Assembly (NCBI GenBank): GCA_029239235.1 | Contig: JAQZBD010000115.1 | Location: 1-41,330 of the forward strand | Direction: 5' to 3' | Length of the DNA: 41,330 nucleotides | From: Herbinix sp. | Lineage (GTDB): Bacteria; Bacillota; Clostridia; Lachnospirales; Lachnospiraceae | Shown: positions 18,222-26,825 of the stretch, in pieces | Position numbering within the stretch: position 1 is the stretch's first letter | Layout: the number at the start of each line of letters is the position of its first letter | Notes under the pieces: model-generated | What the model saw: only the letters and a program-made list of their open reading frames with translations | What the model was told of the DNA's origin: nothing | Database searches by the model: none | Translations under genes and position numbers: made by a program

Positions 18222-18734
18222 ATGAATAACTTTAAAGAAATATCACCTGATTTAATTAAGAAAAATATATTTCATTCCATCGGTAAGGATTGGATGCTGA
18301 TAACAGCCAGTGATGGTGAGAACGTAAATACAATGACTGCTTCTTGGGGCGGTTTGGGCGTAATGTACGGTAAAAATGTTGCTTTTGTAGTTATTCGACC
18401 ACAACGATATACCATAGAATTCATTGAAAAGGCTGAAACCTTTTCCCTATGCTTCTTAGATAAAAGCTATCGTAAGGTTCTAAATTATCTGGGCAGCGTT
18501 TCCGGCCGAACAGAAAATAAGATAGAAAAATCCGGCTTAACTTTGGTAGAGGAGGATAATACACCATACTTTGGTGAATCCAAGCAGGTATTCCTCTGCA
18601 ATAAGCTCCTTAGGCAGCCTCTGCAGGAGGGTTCTTTATTAAATGAGAAGCTTGAATCCACGTTTTATCCAAACAAGGATTATCATATCCTGTATATTGC
18701 TGAGATAACAAAAGCCTTAAAGGCGACAAGATAA
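18222..18734 (+). CDS. Flavin reductase-like (flavoredoxin-type) protein
   Basis: 170 residues with the FMN-binding split-barrel pattern: N-T-M-T-A-S-W-G-G-L-G near residue 30, then V-I-R-P-Q-R-Y-T and an F-S-L-C-F-L strand, as in small clostridial flavoredoxins. It likely binds FMN and shuttles electrons between reduced cofactors in the cytosol; partner unknown. ATG follows GGAGG at 6 nt. Convergent with cobO; a REP-like hairpin separates them. Confidence 0.85.
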   Translation: MNNFKEISPDLIKKNIFHSIGKDWMLITASDGENVNTMTASWGGLGVMYGKNVAFVVIRPQRYTIEFIEKAETFSLCFLDKSYRKVLNYLGSVSGRTENKIEKSGLTLVEEDNTPYFGESKQVFLCNKLLRQPLQEGSLLNEKLESTFYPNKDYHILYIAEITKALKATR

Positions 18735-18748
18735 AGAGGCGAGACAGG

Positions 18749-18831
18749 TGACAAGGGGAGTGACAAGGGGACGGGGTTAGTGTCACAGGTACAATGTGAC
18801 ACTAACCCCGTCCCCTTGTCACTCCCTTGTC
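18749..18831. repeat. REP-like long GC-rich palindrome
   Basis: Perfect 27-bp arms (18760-18786 and 18796-18822) enclose 9 bp, and pairing extends outward to about 38 bp with one bulged G. The core contains GACAAGGGGACGGGGTT. A 26/27-identical copy of one arm lies at 19457-19483. The GC-rich style differs from the local AT-rich DNA and resembles repetitive extragenic palindromes associated with RAYT transposases. It can double as a terminator-like barrier between the convergent genes. Confidence 0.85.
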
Positions 18832-18903
18832 ACTCCCTTGTCACTCCCTTGTCACTCCCTTGTCACTCCCTTGTCACCACCCTTGCCACCACCCTTGTCA
18901 CCC
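18816..18903. repeat. 11-bp tandem repeat array
   Basis: Five exact copies of TTGTCACTCCC (18816-18870) followed by degenerate 12-, 12- and 9-bp versions up to 18903. The unit is the outer part of the adjacent palindrome arm, so the array probably grew from it by slippage. It ends 4 bp before the cobO stop. Confidence 0.9.
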
Positions 18904-18906
18904 AAA

Positions 18907-19431
18907 TCAACGTTCAATTCCAATTCTCGCGGGAATTCCTTGATCATAGGGATGCTTTATTTTTACTATTTCAGATACATAATCAGCCAATGTAACCAGT
19001 TCTTCGGCCGGATCTCTTCCGGTTAATACAACCTCTAACTGCTCAGGCTTATTCTGAAGAAAGTCTAATAACATCTGCCGATCAATTAATTCATAATTAT
19101 AGGTCGCAATGATTTCGTCCATAATCAGCATTTGATACTCTCCTGCCTTCACAGAATCGATGATTCTGGCAAGATAATTACTGTAGGTCTCTTTTGCCAG
19201 CTTCTTTGTTTCCTCCGACATTCTAAAATAAAATCCAAAGGTCTCGCCGCATAGCTCCAAATGAATATTCTCTATCTCTTTTAATATCTTTAATTCACTG
19301 GACTTGTTATCCTTTAGAAACTGTGAGAATAAAACCTTCCCACCATTGCCCGCACACCGTACGCCAAGTCCGACGGCGGCTGTTGTCTTTCCTTTTCCGT
19401 TTCCTGTATAAATATGTGTTAAACCTTCCAT
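18907..19431 (-). CDS. cobO: Corrinoid adenosyltransferase (CobA/CobO/BtuR type)
   Basis: 174 residues. Walker A Y-T-G-N-G-K-G-K-T-T-A-A near the N-terminus and L-I-M-D-E-I in the middle are the hallmarks of ATP:cob(I)alamin adenosyltransferases that transfer 5'-deoxyadenosyl to reduced cobalt. The C-terminal A-D-Y-V-S-E-I-V-K-I-K-H-P-Y-D-Q-G-I-P-A-R-x-G-I-E family tail is complete. Start ATG with AAGGAG at good spacing. Last gene of the cobalamin operon, separated from cbiP by 68 bp that hold a REP-like copy. Confidence 0.95.
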   Translation of the reverse strand: MEGLTHIYTGNGKGKTTAAVGLGVRCAGNGGKVLFSQFLKDNKSSELKILKEIENIHLELCGETFGFYFRMSEETKKLAKETYSNYLARIIDSVKAGEYQMLIMDEIIATYNYELIDRQMLLDFLQNKPEQLEVVLTGRDPAEELVTLADYVSEIVKIKHPYDQGIPARIGIER

Positions 19432-19455
19432 GAATACTCCTTTCTGTGTAGTGAA

Positions 19456-19494
19456 GGTGACAAGGGGACGGGGTTGGTGTCACCCCCTGTCACC
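19456..19494. repeat. Second REP-like element inside the cob operon
   Basis: Positions 19457-19483 differ by one base from the left arm of the palindrome at 18760-18786. Here the partner arm is missing, but GGTGACAAGGGG can still pair with CCCCCTGTCACC. It occupies most of the gap between cbiP and cobO, so it could reduce cobO transcription or protect upstream mRNA from 3' decay. Confidence 0.85.
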
Positions 19495-19499
19495 CTTTA

Positions 19500-21002
19500 T
19501 CAACCATTTAATATTGCATATATTTCCGGCATATGAAGATGCTGTCTTAAGGTGTCTGCTAAAATGTTATACTGCAATTCCTTATGCTCCGAATAATCCC
19601 TGGAACTGATCTGATCCAGGTCGATATTCTTAGCCTTTGCCAGACAGGTGATTACTTTTGTTGCAATCTGCTCCTTGTCAAAGATACCATGGATATAGGA
19701 TCCATAAATATTATCATAATATGCACCATCAAGCTTCTCTTCACCGTCAACAAGGTTTGACACACTGGTCATATTCTGTAATTTCTCACGGAAATATGAG
19801 ATTCCCATATGAATTTCATAGCCTTCCACCGCTTCACCGCTTAGATCGGATAGAATCCCTTTCACTTGCCCGAAGCGTCCGGTCACTCTGGTTCGTATCT
19901 TATTGCCTTGAAATACCGTATCCATTGGCAATAAATTCATGCCCTTGATCACGCCTCCTGCTTCCACGCCGTCTGGATCACTAATATTATCCCCAAGCAT
20001 TTGGAAGCCTCCACAGATCCCAAAGATCACCTTATTTTCCGCAGCTTTCTTAAGGATCGCAGCCTCTAATCCACTCTGTCTTAGCCACAGCATGTCCTCC
20101 ATGGTATTTTTGGTTCCTGGAATAATAATCATGTCAGGATTCTTTAGCTCAGATACGGTACCAACATAGCGAAGCGATACTCCTTTGATATTCTCAAGAA
20201 TATTAAAATCCGTGAAGTTTGATATTTTAGGAAGTCGGATGACTGCTATGTCAATCAGCTCTACTTCTTTTTTCACATGAAAACGTTCAGTTAGGCTGTC
20301 CTCTTCCTCAATATCAAGCTGCATGTAAGGCGTAACACCAAGCACCGGTACTTCTGCCTTTTGCTCCAGCATCTCCACTCCGGGATCAAGAATACTCTTA
20401 TCCCCTCTGAATTTATTGATAATCAAACCTTTTACCAGGCTCTTCTCATCCTCTTCCAAAAGCTGCATCGTACCAAGGAGTTGAGCAAATACACCTCCGC
20501 GGTCGATATCTCCGACAATTAATACCGGAGCATTCACCAGCTTTGCCATACCCATGTTTACAACGTCTTCGTTCTTTAGATTAATTTCCGCCGGACTTCC
20601 TGCACCTTCAATCACGATGATATCGTATTCTTCCTCTAATTTATGATACGCCTCTAAAATATCCGGAATCAACTGCTTTTTAAACGCGAAATATTCTCTG
20701 GCATTCATATTCTGGCGAACCTCACCGTTTACAATTACCTGAGCTCCTGTATCCGAGGTAGGCTTTAATAATATTGGATTCATCAGGACGGAAGGCTCTA
20801 TTCCTGCTGCCTCAGCCTGCATCACCTGAGCTCTTCCCATTTCCAGTCCTTCCTTGGTTATATAGGAATTTAAGGCCATATTCTGTGATTTAAACGGTGC
20901 AACCTTATATCCGTCCTGTGCGAATATGCGACATAAGCCTGCTGTAATCAGACTCTTACCAACATTAGACATGGTACCCTGTATCATAATTGCTTTTGCC
21001 AT
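19500..21002 (-). CDS. cbiP: Cobyric acid synthase
   Basis: 500 residues. ATP-dependent amidation of four peripheral carboxylates of adenosylcobyrinic a,c-diamide using glutamine. The N-terminal dethiobiotin-synthetase-like ATPase region begins [15 protein letters not shown]; the C-terminal class I glutaminase has its nucleophile in [11 protein letters not shown] and its histidine in [10 protein letters not shown]. Full family length (also called CobQ). The ATG shares its first base position with the stop of the broken cobD, so genes are tightly packed. Confidence 0.96.
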   Translation of the reverse strand: MAKAIMIQGTMSNVGKSLITAGLCRIFAQDGYKVAPFKSQNMALNSYITKEGLEMGRAQVMQAEAAGIEPSVLMNPILLKPTSDTGAQVIVNGEVRQNMNAREYFAFKKQLIPDILEAYHKLEEEYDIIVIEGAGSPAEINLKNEDVVNMGMAKLVNAPVLIVGDIDRGGVFAQLLGTMQLLEEDEKSLVKGLIINKFRGDKSILDPGVEMLEQKAEVPVLGVTPYMQLDIEEEDSLTERFHVKKEVELIDIAVIRLPKISNFTDFNILENIKGVSLRYVGTVSELKNPDMIIIPGTKNTMEDMLWLRQSGLEAAILKKAAENKVIFGICGGFQMLGDNISDPDGVEAGGVIKGMNLLPMDTVFQGNKIRTRVTGRFGQVKGILSDLSGEAVEGYEIHMGISYFREKLQNMTSVSNLVDGEEKLDGAYYDNIYGSYIHGIFDKEQIATKVITCLAKAKNIDLDQISSRDYSEHKELQYNILADTLRQHLHMPEIYAILNG

Positions 21003-21794
21003 TAGCTTACCGCCTCCTCTAATATCTTAAGTAGTTGTAGATTCTCATGATGATTTCTTACTGCAATCCGGTAATAACCATCCCCCAAGCCACGATAGTT
21101 ACTGCAATCACGAATTAGAATGCCCCTCTCAAAGCAGTAGGGCGTTAATCCGGCAACCGCTTGAAAGAAGATATAATTTGCCTTGGAATCAAAGACGCGA
21201 AATCCCAGCTTATTAAGCTCATCCTTCAGATAAGCTCTCTCTTTTCTAATTAGCTCAAGGGAATTATCTACATACTCTATTTCCCTTAAGGCCGCAATCC
21301 CTGCCATCTGCGCCGGAATAGAGACATTCCAGGGTTGCGACACCTCTCTCATTTGCGCAAGAAATTCCATATTGGATGAGATCCCATAGCCTAAGCGAAG
21401 ACCCGGCATTGCATATAATTTTGTAAATGCCTTCAATATCATTAAGTGCTTCGCCTTCTCTGTCTGTCTCACAATCTATGATACTCAAGGCCTTCTCATA
21501 TTCATAGAAGGATGGTACCGGCAGCAGTGCCTTTTTTGGTTTTAACGCCAGTACCATAGAATAGATGATATCTGCCGCTCCATTTCCGCAGATAATATGA
21601 TCAATGGGAACTCCTGCAGCTTCAGAAATACTTTTTCTAAGCTCTCTGCATTCCACATCCGGATAATTGGCAGAACGCCTCACCCCTTCACAGGCTGCAC
21701 TTATAACACTTTCTGAAATTCCCATTAAGTTAATATTGGCAGAAAAATCAATAAGAGCCTCCTTTTGATATATGTCTCCTCCATGCTTATGCAT
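21002..21794 (-). pseudogene. cobD: cobD, threonine-phosphate decarboxylase, broken by internal deletion and frameshift
   Basis: Two partial frames of one PLP aminotransferase-fold gene. The N-terminal part (from 21794, to about 21440) has H-K-H-G-G, F-S-A-N-I-N and G-N-G-A-A-D-I-I-Y. The C-terminal part, in another frame and open to 21002, has M-I-L-K-A-F-T-K-L-Y-A-M-P-G-L-R-L-G-Y with the PLP lysine. They meet near 21430-21465, where about 90 family residues are missing, including the usual N-P-N-N-P-T-G and D-E-C-F stretches. The intact enzyme makes aminopropanol phosphate for CbiB. Product should be non-functional unless this is an assembly error. Confidence 0.85.
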
Positions 21795-21931
21795 CTCTTA
21801 ATCTTCTTCCCCTTTCCCGCTCTCTTCCCGACATTTACAACCATGTTACTGCTCATGTCTATGAAACTCATTACTTCTCATAGATAAATGTTCTTTGTAT
21901 GAAAGCTTCCATCTTATTTGACTTTCAATCG

Positions 21932-22903
21932 TTATTGAATCAAAAATATTATCAATAGTTTAATAGCTCCACAGAGTAACAATCCGAGAATCGCTGTAAA
22001 GTATAGCAATTCATTTGCCTTTTTAATATCAGCTACTTCAACAGGTCTAATATTATCCCCAATGGTTTTCTTCGGATATAATGTTCCAAAATAATAGGCA
22101 TCCCCGGCCAGCTGAATCTCCAGTGCACCTGCGGTAACAGCCTCGGTATGAGCAGAATTCGGACTGGCATGGTTGAACCGGTCTCTACGATAGATTTTCC
22201 AAGCCTTTTTCGCTTGAAAGCCTCGGATTGCCGCTGCTCCAATCATCAGATAGGCGGATAATCTTGCCGGAAAATAGTTTAATACATCATCCAGTTTTGC
22301 TGCTGCTTTGCCAAAATAGAGATATTTATCATTTTTGTAACCCACCATGGAATCCATCGTATTCACAGCCTTATAGAAAAAGCCGAGAATCGGCCCGCCA
22401 ATTGCCATAAAAATAATCGGAGCAATACTGCCATCCGAGGTATTCTCGGCTACCGTTTCCACCGCTGCCTTCACGATTCCTTCCTGTGAAAGCTTTTGCG
22501 TATCCCTTCCGACGATCATTGATACTGCCTTTCTTCCTCCTTCCAGATCACCAGCCTTTAATGCATCATGAACCTTCATGCTCTCTACCTTTAAGGACTT
22601 TGTAGCTAAAAGCTGATAACACATAATAGACTCCAAAAGAATTCCTGCATATACATTCCAGTGAAACACAAGCAATAAAAGTGCCGCTGGAATTCCTGCT
22701 GAGATGAGAACCACAACACATACAAGAACAACACCTGCAATCAGCTCCCCTTGCTTTGTGTGAGGAATTATTTTTCGGAGTAGCTTTTCCATAACTGAGA
22801 TCAGATTTCCGATTCCTCTGATAGGATGCCACAGCCAATAAGGATCGCCAAAGATTAAATCCAATAGGAAACCGATACCTAAAGCGATTAATGAATATTG
22901 CAT
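21932..22903 (-). CDS. cbiB: Adenosylcobinamide-phosphate synthase
   Basis: 323 residues with several membrane helices (about 1-16, 50-90, 155-180, 200-215, 300-322). N-terminal L-I-F-G-D-P-Y-W-L-W-H-P-I-R and V-A-E-N-T-S-D-G and H-A-S-P-N-S-A-H-T-E motifs are diagnostic of CbiB/CobD-type synthases. It attaches aminopropanol (phosphate) to the f side-chain of adenosylcobyric acid. Its 5' end overlaps cobC by 16 bp. Its normal substrate supplier, cobD, is broken next to it. Confidence 0.95.
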   Translation of the reverse strand: MQYSLIALGIGFLLDLIFGDPYWLWHPIRGIGNLISVMEKLLRKIIPHTKQGELIAGVVLVCVVVLISAGIPAALLLLVFHWNVYAGILLESIMCYQLLATKSLKVESMKVHDALKAGDLEGGRKAVSMIVGRDTQKLSQEGIVKAAVETVAENTSDGSIAPIIFMAIGGPILGFFYKAVNTMDSMVGYKNDKYLYFGKAAAKLDDVLNYFPARLSAYLMIGAAAIRGFQAKKAWKIYRRDRFNHASPNSAHTEAVTAGALEIQLAGDAYYFGTLYPKKTIGDNIRPVEVADIKKANELLYFTAILGLLLCGAIKLLIIFLIQ

Positions 22904-23466
22904 ATATTGATCAGCCTCCCGTCCATTTCTTCATACTCAGTAATGTATCCATTACCATTTTCCACATGCCAGTAATAATAGTCCTGTTTTGTATCGGCAT
23001 ATTGCTCCAGTATACTCATTATTGTCCCTCCATGAACCACTAGTGCCACAGCCTGATAGCCTTCCTTAAGACTGAGGTTTATGACCTTTTGAAATTCTAA
23101 AATACAGCGGTTTTTAAACTCCTGAACATCCTCTCCTCCTGGAAAAGCCATTGTACCACCGCTATTAATCCACTCTTGATATTTATCATGATCAGACAAT
23201 TCAAGATAGTTTTTATTCTCAAACTCTCCAAAATTACATTCTTTAAAATCCTCACAAACAACGGGTTGTAGGTTCGGATATACCAATGCTGCTGTCTGCC
23301 TGCATCTGGTAAGCGGACTGACAAAAACAGCCTCTACCTCTGGATACGCTACCTGTTCAAGGTTCGGAATCCCTTCCTCCCATAATCTCTCGTCTGTTAC
23401 TCCAATATATCGTTTCAACTGATTTCCATAAGTTGAAAAGTGTCTGATGAATATAAGCTTAAGCAT
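22888..23466 (-). CDS. cobC: Histidine phosphatase, probable alpha-ribazole phosphatase
   Basis: 192 residues of the histidine phosphatase superfamily: catalytic R8-H9 in F-I-R-H-F-S-T-Y-G-N, second arginine in S-P-L-T-R-C-R-Q-T-A, acidic residue in F-G-E-F-E-N-K and the second histidine in V-V-H-G-G-T-I. The position between cbiB and cobU/cobS genes, with overlaps on both sides, points to removal of the 5'-phosphate from alpha-ribazole phosphate or adenosylcobalamin phosphate. The R-H-F instead of R-H-G is a minor deviation. Confidence 0.85.
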   Translation of the reverse strand: MLKLIFIRHFSTYGNQLKRYIGVTDERLWEEGIPNLEQVAYPEVEAVFVSPLTRCRQTAALVYPNLQPVVCEDFKECNFGEFENKNYLELSDHDKYQEWINSGGTMAFPGGEDVQEFKNRCILEFQKVINLSLKEGYQAVALVVHGGTIMSILEQYADTKQDYYYWHVENGNGYITEYEEMDGRLINICNIH

Positions 23467-23845
23467 GCTTAATCACCGTTCCAATCCCACAAATAACACG
23501 ATGAACTTCCTGTGCTGACGATGCAAGCTGGCAGCAGATTCTACCAGTAACCTCACGATAGTTGCGGTCGTAAGGCTCTATAGGAACAATGCCACAGCCC
23601 AACTCATCTACAAGAATCACAATGTGTGGATTAGCTCTCAGAATTTGCTCTACTAAATCTTTAACATCCTGTTTCTCTTTCAGCATCCGATCAATCCAAA
23701 GATGAAAGTGATTCACAAGCCGCGTTTTTAGAAGCTCGTCCATACTGCAGGTCATACCATCTACAACTAAATTCTCTTCCACACCAAATATTCTCAGTGC
23801 ATAATCAAGCTTTCCCTGAAAAGCGCCCCCACTGATTAGCCACAT
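23459..23845 (-). CDS. Short divergent CobU-like protein
   Basis: 128 residues, a second relative of adenosylcobinamide kinase/guanylyltransferase in the operon. The expected P-loop is G-G-A-F-Q-G-K-L, with leucine where serine or threonine should bind Mg-ATP, and the region carrying the CobU guanylylation histidine is shortened. The C-terminal half, V-D-E-L-G-C-G-I-V-P-I-E-P-Y-D-R followed by R-E-V-T-G-R, is well conserved with CobU. It overlaps cobC (8 bp) and cobS (10 bp). May be an accessory subunit, or a kinase with changed chemistry; not obviously redundant with the full-length cobU. Confidence 0.7.
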   Translation of the reverse strand: MWLISGGAFQGKLDYALRIFGVEENLVVDGMTCSMDELLKTRLVNHFHLWIDRMLKEKQDVKDLVEQILRANPHIVILVDELGCGIVPIEPYDRNYREVTGRICCQLASSAQEVHRVICGIGTVIKHA

Positions 23846-24603
23846 AATTTACCTCCTACTACTGCACAAATCACAATTATAAGCTCACATAATTGAAGGA
23901 AGTAACCAGCCAAATCCCCGGTAATCCCTCCGAACTCCTTTACGGACATTAGATAATAATAGATAAACAGAAGTATTACTCCTAACAAACAAATAACACC
24001 CAGTTTCCAATTAATTAGAAGCATTCCGCAAGTCGCCAGCAGAATAAAGCATATCATAACAACTCTGGTAAGCTTTTTATTAGCCTCACTGGAAAATGTT
24101 GCTGCCAAACCGCTATTCTTCGCAAGGGGAAAGGTCACTACCGCCAGTCCGCTGAAAGCTCTAGATAAAACAAACCCAATTGTCACAACCGGAACAACCT
24201 CCGGAGTTACCTCATACCAGAATCCAAAGGTCAGTAAGAAATAACTGACACAGGCAATCACTGCAAAAGCACCTGTATTGGGATCCTTTAAGATCTCCAG
24301 CTTCCTCTCCCTTGGCTGATAGGAACTACGGGCATCCGTTGTATCCATAAAGCCATCCAGGTGTATTCCCCCCGTAAGAAGAAGGGGTATTAAAATTACA
24401 ATAATGGTATTAAAAACCCTGCTCATGGCTAGAACCTCTGAGAAGCTGCTCCAAAGATACACAACTCCTCCTAATACCGCGCCAACGAGCGGAAAAAAGC
24501 ACATGGCATATCTCATATTTTCTTTTGACCATTCCACCTTTGGCATGGGTATCTTGGAATACATGGAAAAAGCAATGGCGAAACTACTTACTAACCGCTT
24601 CAT
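23836..24603 (-). CDS. cobS: Adenosylcobinamide-GDP ribazoletransferase (cobalamin synthase)
   Basis: 255 residues, polytopic membrane protein. The signature G-G-I-H-L-D-G-F-M-D-T-T-D-A near residue 80 is the Mg2+-binding motif of CobS, which joins adenosylcobinamide-GDP and alpha-ribazole. Full length, with an ATGA-type 4-bp overlap with cobU upstream and 10 bp with the CobU-like gene downstream. Confidence 0.95.
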   Translation of the reverse strand: MKRLVSSFAIAFSMYSKIPMPKVEWSKENMRYAMCFFPLVGAVLGGVVYLWSSFSEVLAMSRVFNTIIVILIPLLLTGGIHLDGFMDTTDARSSYQPRERKLEILKDPNTGAFAVIACVSYFLLTFGFWYEVTPEVVPVVTIGFVLSRAFSGLAVVTFPLAKNSGLAATFSSEANKKLTRVVMICFILLATCGMLLINWKLGVICLLGVILLFIYYYLMSVKEFGGITGDLAGYFLQLCELIIVICAVVGGKLCG

Positions 24604-25166
24604 ATGTAATGGAAACCTCTCTTCTCTATACTCTCATTATTCTTTTCCGATATGATCACCGGAATACCATGTACCACCTCGATGACCTGATCAGCATAAC
24701 TGCTTATGGTTCGATTGATATTTCCAAGCACTCTTAAGTATTCTTTTGTTGTCTCATCGTAGTGACCACCATCCTCAAACACATTATTAGTGACTATGAC
24801 AAGATTCCTTGCATTCATTCTCAGCTTTTCCACTCCCCTAAGGATAGCTTCTTCCGCATGCTCTTTTGCACCAGCATCACTAAACATCTCATTTGCCACC
24901 AGGTTCGACATGCATTCCAGTAACACAGAGGTATTTTGCGGGAAACTAACCTGTTCCAGTGTAACATACTGCTCCAAGGTCATGAAGCCTTTATCCTTAC
25001 GCATATTTTGATGTCTTAGAATCCGTTGTCCAGTCTCTTCACCAAAGGGCTGCATCGTAGCAATATAGAGTAAATCCGATCCAGCCAGCTTGCTCTGTTC
25101 CACAATTTTATTCTCTGCATACTCTGATTTCCCACTTCCGCTGCCCCCAATAATTAATGCTACCAT
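24600..25166 (-). CDS. cobU: Adenosylcobinamide kinase / guanylyltransferase
   Basis: 188 residues. Walker A G7-G-S-G-S-G-K-S and the guanylylated histidine H52 in R-H-Q-N-M-R are intact, unlike in the short paralogue downstream. It phosphorylates adenosylcobinamide and transfers GMP from GTP, the activation step before CobS. ATG about 12 nt after AGGAAG. A 216-bp gap with no gene separates it from cobT; I see only loosely repeated CTCTTG-containing sequence there. Confidence 0.95.
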   Translation of the reverse strand: MVALIIGGSGSGKSEYAENKIVEQSKLAGSDLLYIATMQPFGEETGQRILRHQNMRKDKGFMTLEQYVTLEQVSFPQNTSVLLECMSNLVANEMFSDAGAKEHAEEAILRGVEKLRMNARNLVIVTNNVFEDGGHYDETTKEYLRVLGNINRTISSYADQVIEVVHGIPVIISEKNNESIEKRGFHYI

Positions 25167-25382
25167 ATACTCACTTCCTAATTTCTACATAATCTTAAAA
25201 TATCATCATTGTTGTCGTAACAAATATATTTATTCAGAAACACTGTCTTGTGACTGTCATATAATTCTCTTGTTGTTACCCTCTTGCTACACTGTTGTTA
25301 TTCTCTTGCTTCTTAATTGTCTATGCGTAATTCAACCAAATATTAATCTTTATACAAGTTCTCGATTAATATTAGCTTGGTA

Positions 25383-26432
25383 TTATAATGGTTGGTACGC
25401 CTCAATATCAACCTGTTCAAAGGTACTCATCTGATTATAAACTGCAAGCCCCATATCCAACACAGGAAATAATGCAATTGCTCCTGTTCCTTCCCCAAGA
25501 CACATATCACAAGTAATATAAGGCTCAAGTCCAAGAGCATCCAACAGGAGCTTTCCCGCATTTTCTTTGGACTGATGAGAAGGCATTATGTAATTAATCA
25601 CCTCCGGCTCAATCCGAAGTGCAATCAGAGCTGCTACACTAGAGATAAAGCCATCAATAACCACTGGCAGCTTAGCCGCAGCTCCACCTAGGAATAGCCC
25701 TACCATACCCGCGATATCAAAACCACCTACTTTAGCAAGGACATCAATAGGATCTTTTTTATCCGGTCGATTTCTTTCAATGGAATTTAGGATTACTTCT
25801 ATTTTTCTTTTTAACCCATCACTTGATAGCCCGGCACCTTTTCCGGTGACTTTTTCTACCGGTAAATCAAGGAGTACCGCAGCAATTGCACTGCTGGTGG
25901 TGGTGTTACCAATTCCCATCTCTCCCGTCGCTATGATATTATAGCCTTCTTCCTTTAATTCAAAGGCGGTGTCAATTCCAACCTCTATCGCATGAATTGC
26001 CTGATCTCTTGTCATGGCAGGTTCCTGCGCCATATTCTTTGTTCCGTACGCCACCTTCTTATTACCCGGAAGCTTCGTATCAACACAGATTCCAATGTCT
26101 ACCGGGAATACCTTGGCACCGATCTGTGCTGCCATAATACAGGCACAAGAATTCATATCCATAAAATTCTCTGAAACAATGGCCGTAACCTCGCTCGTGG
26201 ATTGTGTAACCCCTTCTGCAACTACTCCATTATCTGCACACATAATCACTAGTGCTTTTTTAGCCAGACTTATCTGAGAAGTACCGGCAATACCCGCTAG
26301 CTGAATCACACCGGACTCTAGCTTACCAAGACTATGCAAAGGCTTTGCGATACTGTCCCAGCGCCTAGCGCATTGCTGCATTGCTTTCTTATCCGGCGGC
26401 ACAATCAGCTTTAATGCTTCCTCAAAATTCAT
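25383..26432 (-). CDS. cobT: Nicotinate-nucleotide:dimethylbenzimidazole phosphoribosyltransferase
   Basis: 349 residues, full length. Makes alpha-ribazole phosphate from nicotinate mononucleotide and the lower-ligand base. Recognisable motifs are A-T-G-E-M-G-I-G-N-T-T-T-S-S-A in the centre and the C-terminal L-G-E-G-T-G-A-I with the catalytic glutamate. SD GGAGG lies about 7 nt before the ATG. It is the first complete cob gene behind the B12 riboswitch. Which base is used as lower ligand cannot be read from CobT alone. Confidence 0.96.
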   Translation of the reverse strand: MNFEEALKLIVPPDKKAMQQCARRWDSIAKPLHSLGKLESGVIQLAGIAGTSQISLAKKALVIMCADNGVVAEGVTQSTSEVTAIVSENFMDMNSCACIMAAQIGAKVFPVDIGICVDTKLPGNKKVAYGTKNMAQEPAMTRDQAIHAIEVGIDTAFELKEEGYNIIATGEMGIGNTTTSSAIAAVLLDLPVEKVTGKGAGLSSDGLKRKIEVILNSIERNRPDKKDPIDVLAKVGGFDIAGMVGLFLGGAAAKLPVVIDGFISSVAALIALRIEPEVINYIMPSHQSKENAGKLLLDALGLEPYITCDMCLGEGTGAIALFPVLDMGLAVYNQMSTFEQVDIEAYQPL

Positions 26433-26538
26433 ATAACACTACCTCCAATAGCAAAATATACCTGCTGGCAATCTGATTAGGATTTCCCCGGTTTTATAAA
26501 AAACTCACATAAACATAAACATCTTTTAACACTACAAA

Positions 26539-26583
26539 AAGGCCTCAAAAAGAGAACCAAGCGGTAACTCCCTTGAAAGCCTT
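26539..26583 (-). terminator. Terminator-like hairpin overlapping the end of the 75-codon ORF
   Basis: Arms 26568-26583 and 26539-26554 pair imperfectly around 13 nt and are followed on the minus strand by TTTTT. The stop codon of the preceding small ORF (26545-26547) lies in the downstream arm, so a ribosome finishing that ORF would open the hairpin. Placed between the riboswitch and cobT. Confidence 0.65.
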
Positions 26584-26772
26584 ACATTTTTTTCTATAAA
26601 TATCTACATCCTCATAACCTAATATATAGAATACACTTTCCTGTTCTACCAATGCCATTGCCGATTTGGCATATGTATACTCAGAAATATATTTTGCACA
26701 ACCGGATATTATCAAACCGAATCCTTGAGATCGGCAGAATCGTCCTGAAATCAATTCGCTCATATATTTCAC
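26545..26772 (-). CDS. Hypothetical 75-residue ORF under the cobalamin riboswitch
   Basis: No family recognised. The GTG start at 26772 has AAGGAG 6 nt upstream. The product is moderately basic, with three cysteines and no clear membrane helix or signal peptide. It begins about 55 nt after the B12 box and ends inside a terminator-like hairpin before cobT. It may be a real small protein, or a translated regulatory leader that lets riboswitch control of its translation decide read-through into cobT (inference). Confidence 0.45.
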   Translation of the reverse strand: MKYMSELISGRFCRSQGFGLIISGCAKYISEYTYAKSAMALVEQESVFYILGYEDVDIYRKKCKAFKGVTAWFSF

Positions 26773-26825
26773 TGTAATCTCCTTCTGCTCACCCTTCCCT
26801 CCGAAGGCAAACGGTCAATTCATAT

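Noticed and set aside
18816-18903. CRISPR-like repeat array
   Set aside because: Units are 11 bp and directly adjoining, with no spacers; this is a tandem repeat.
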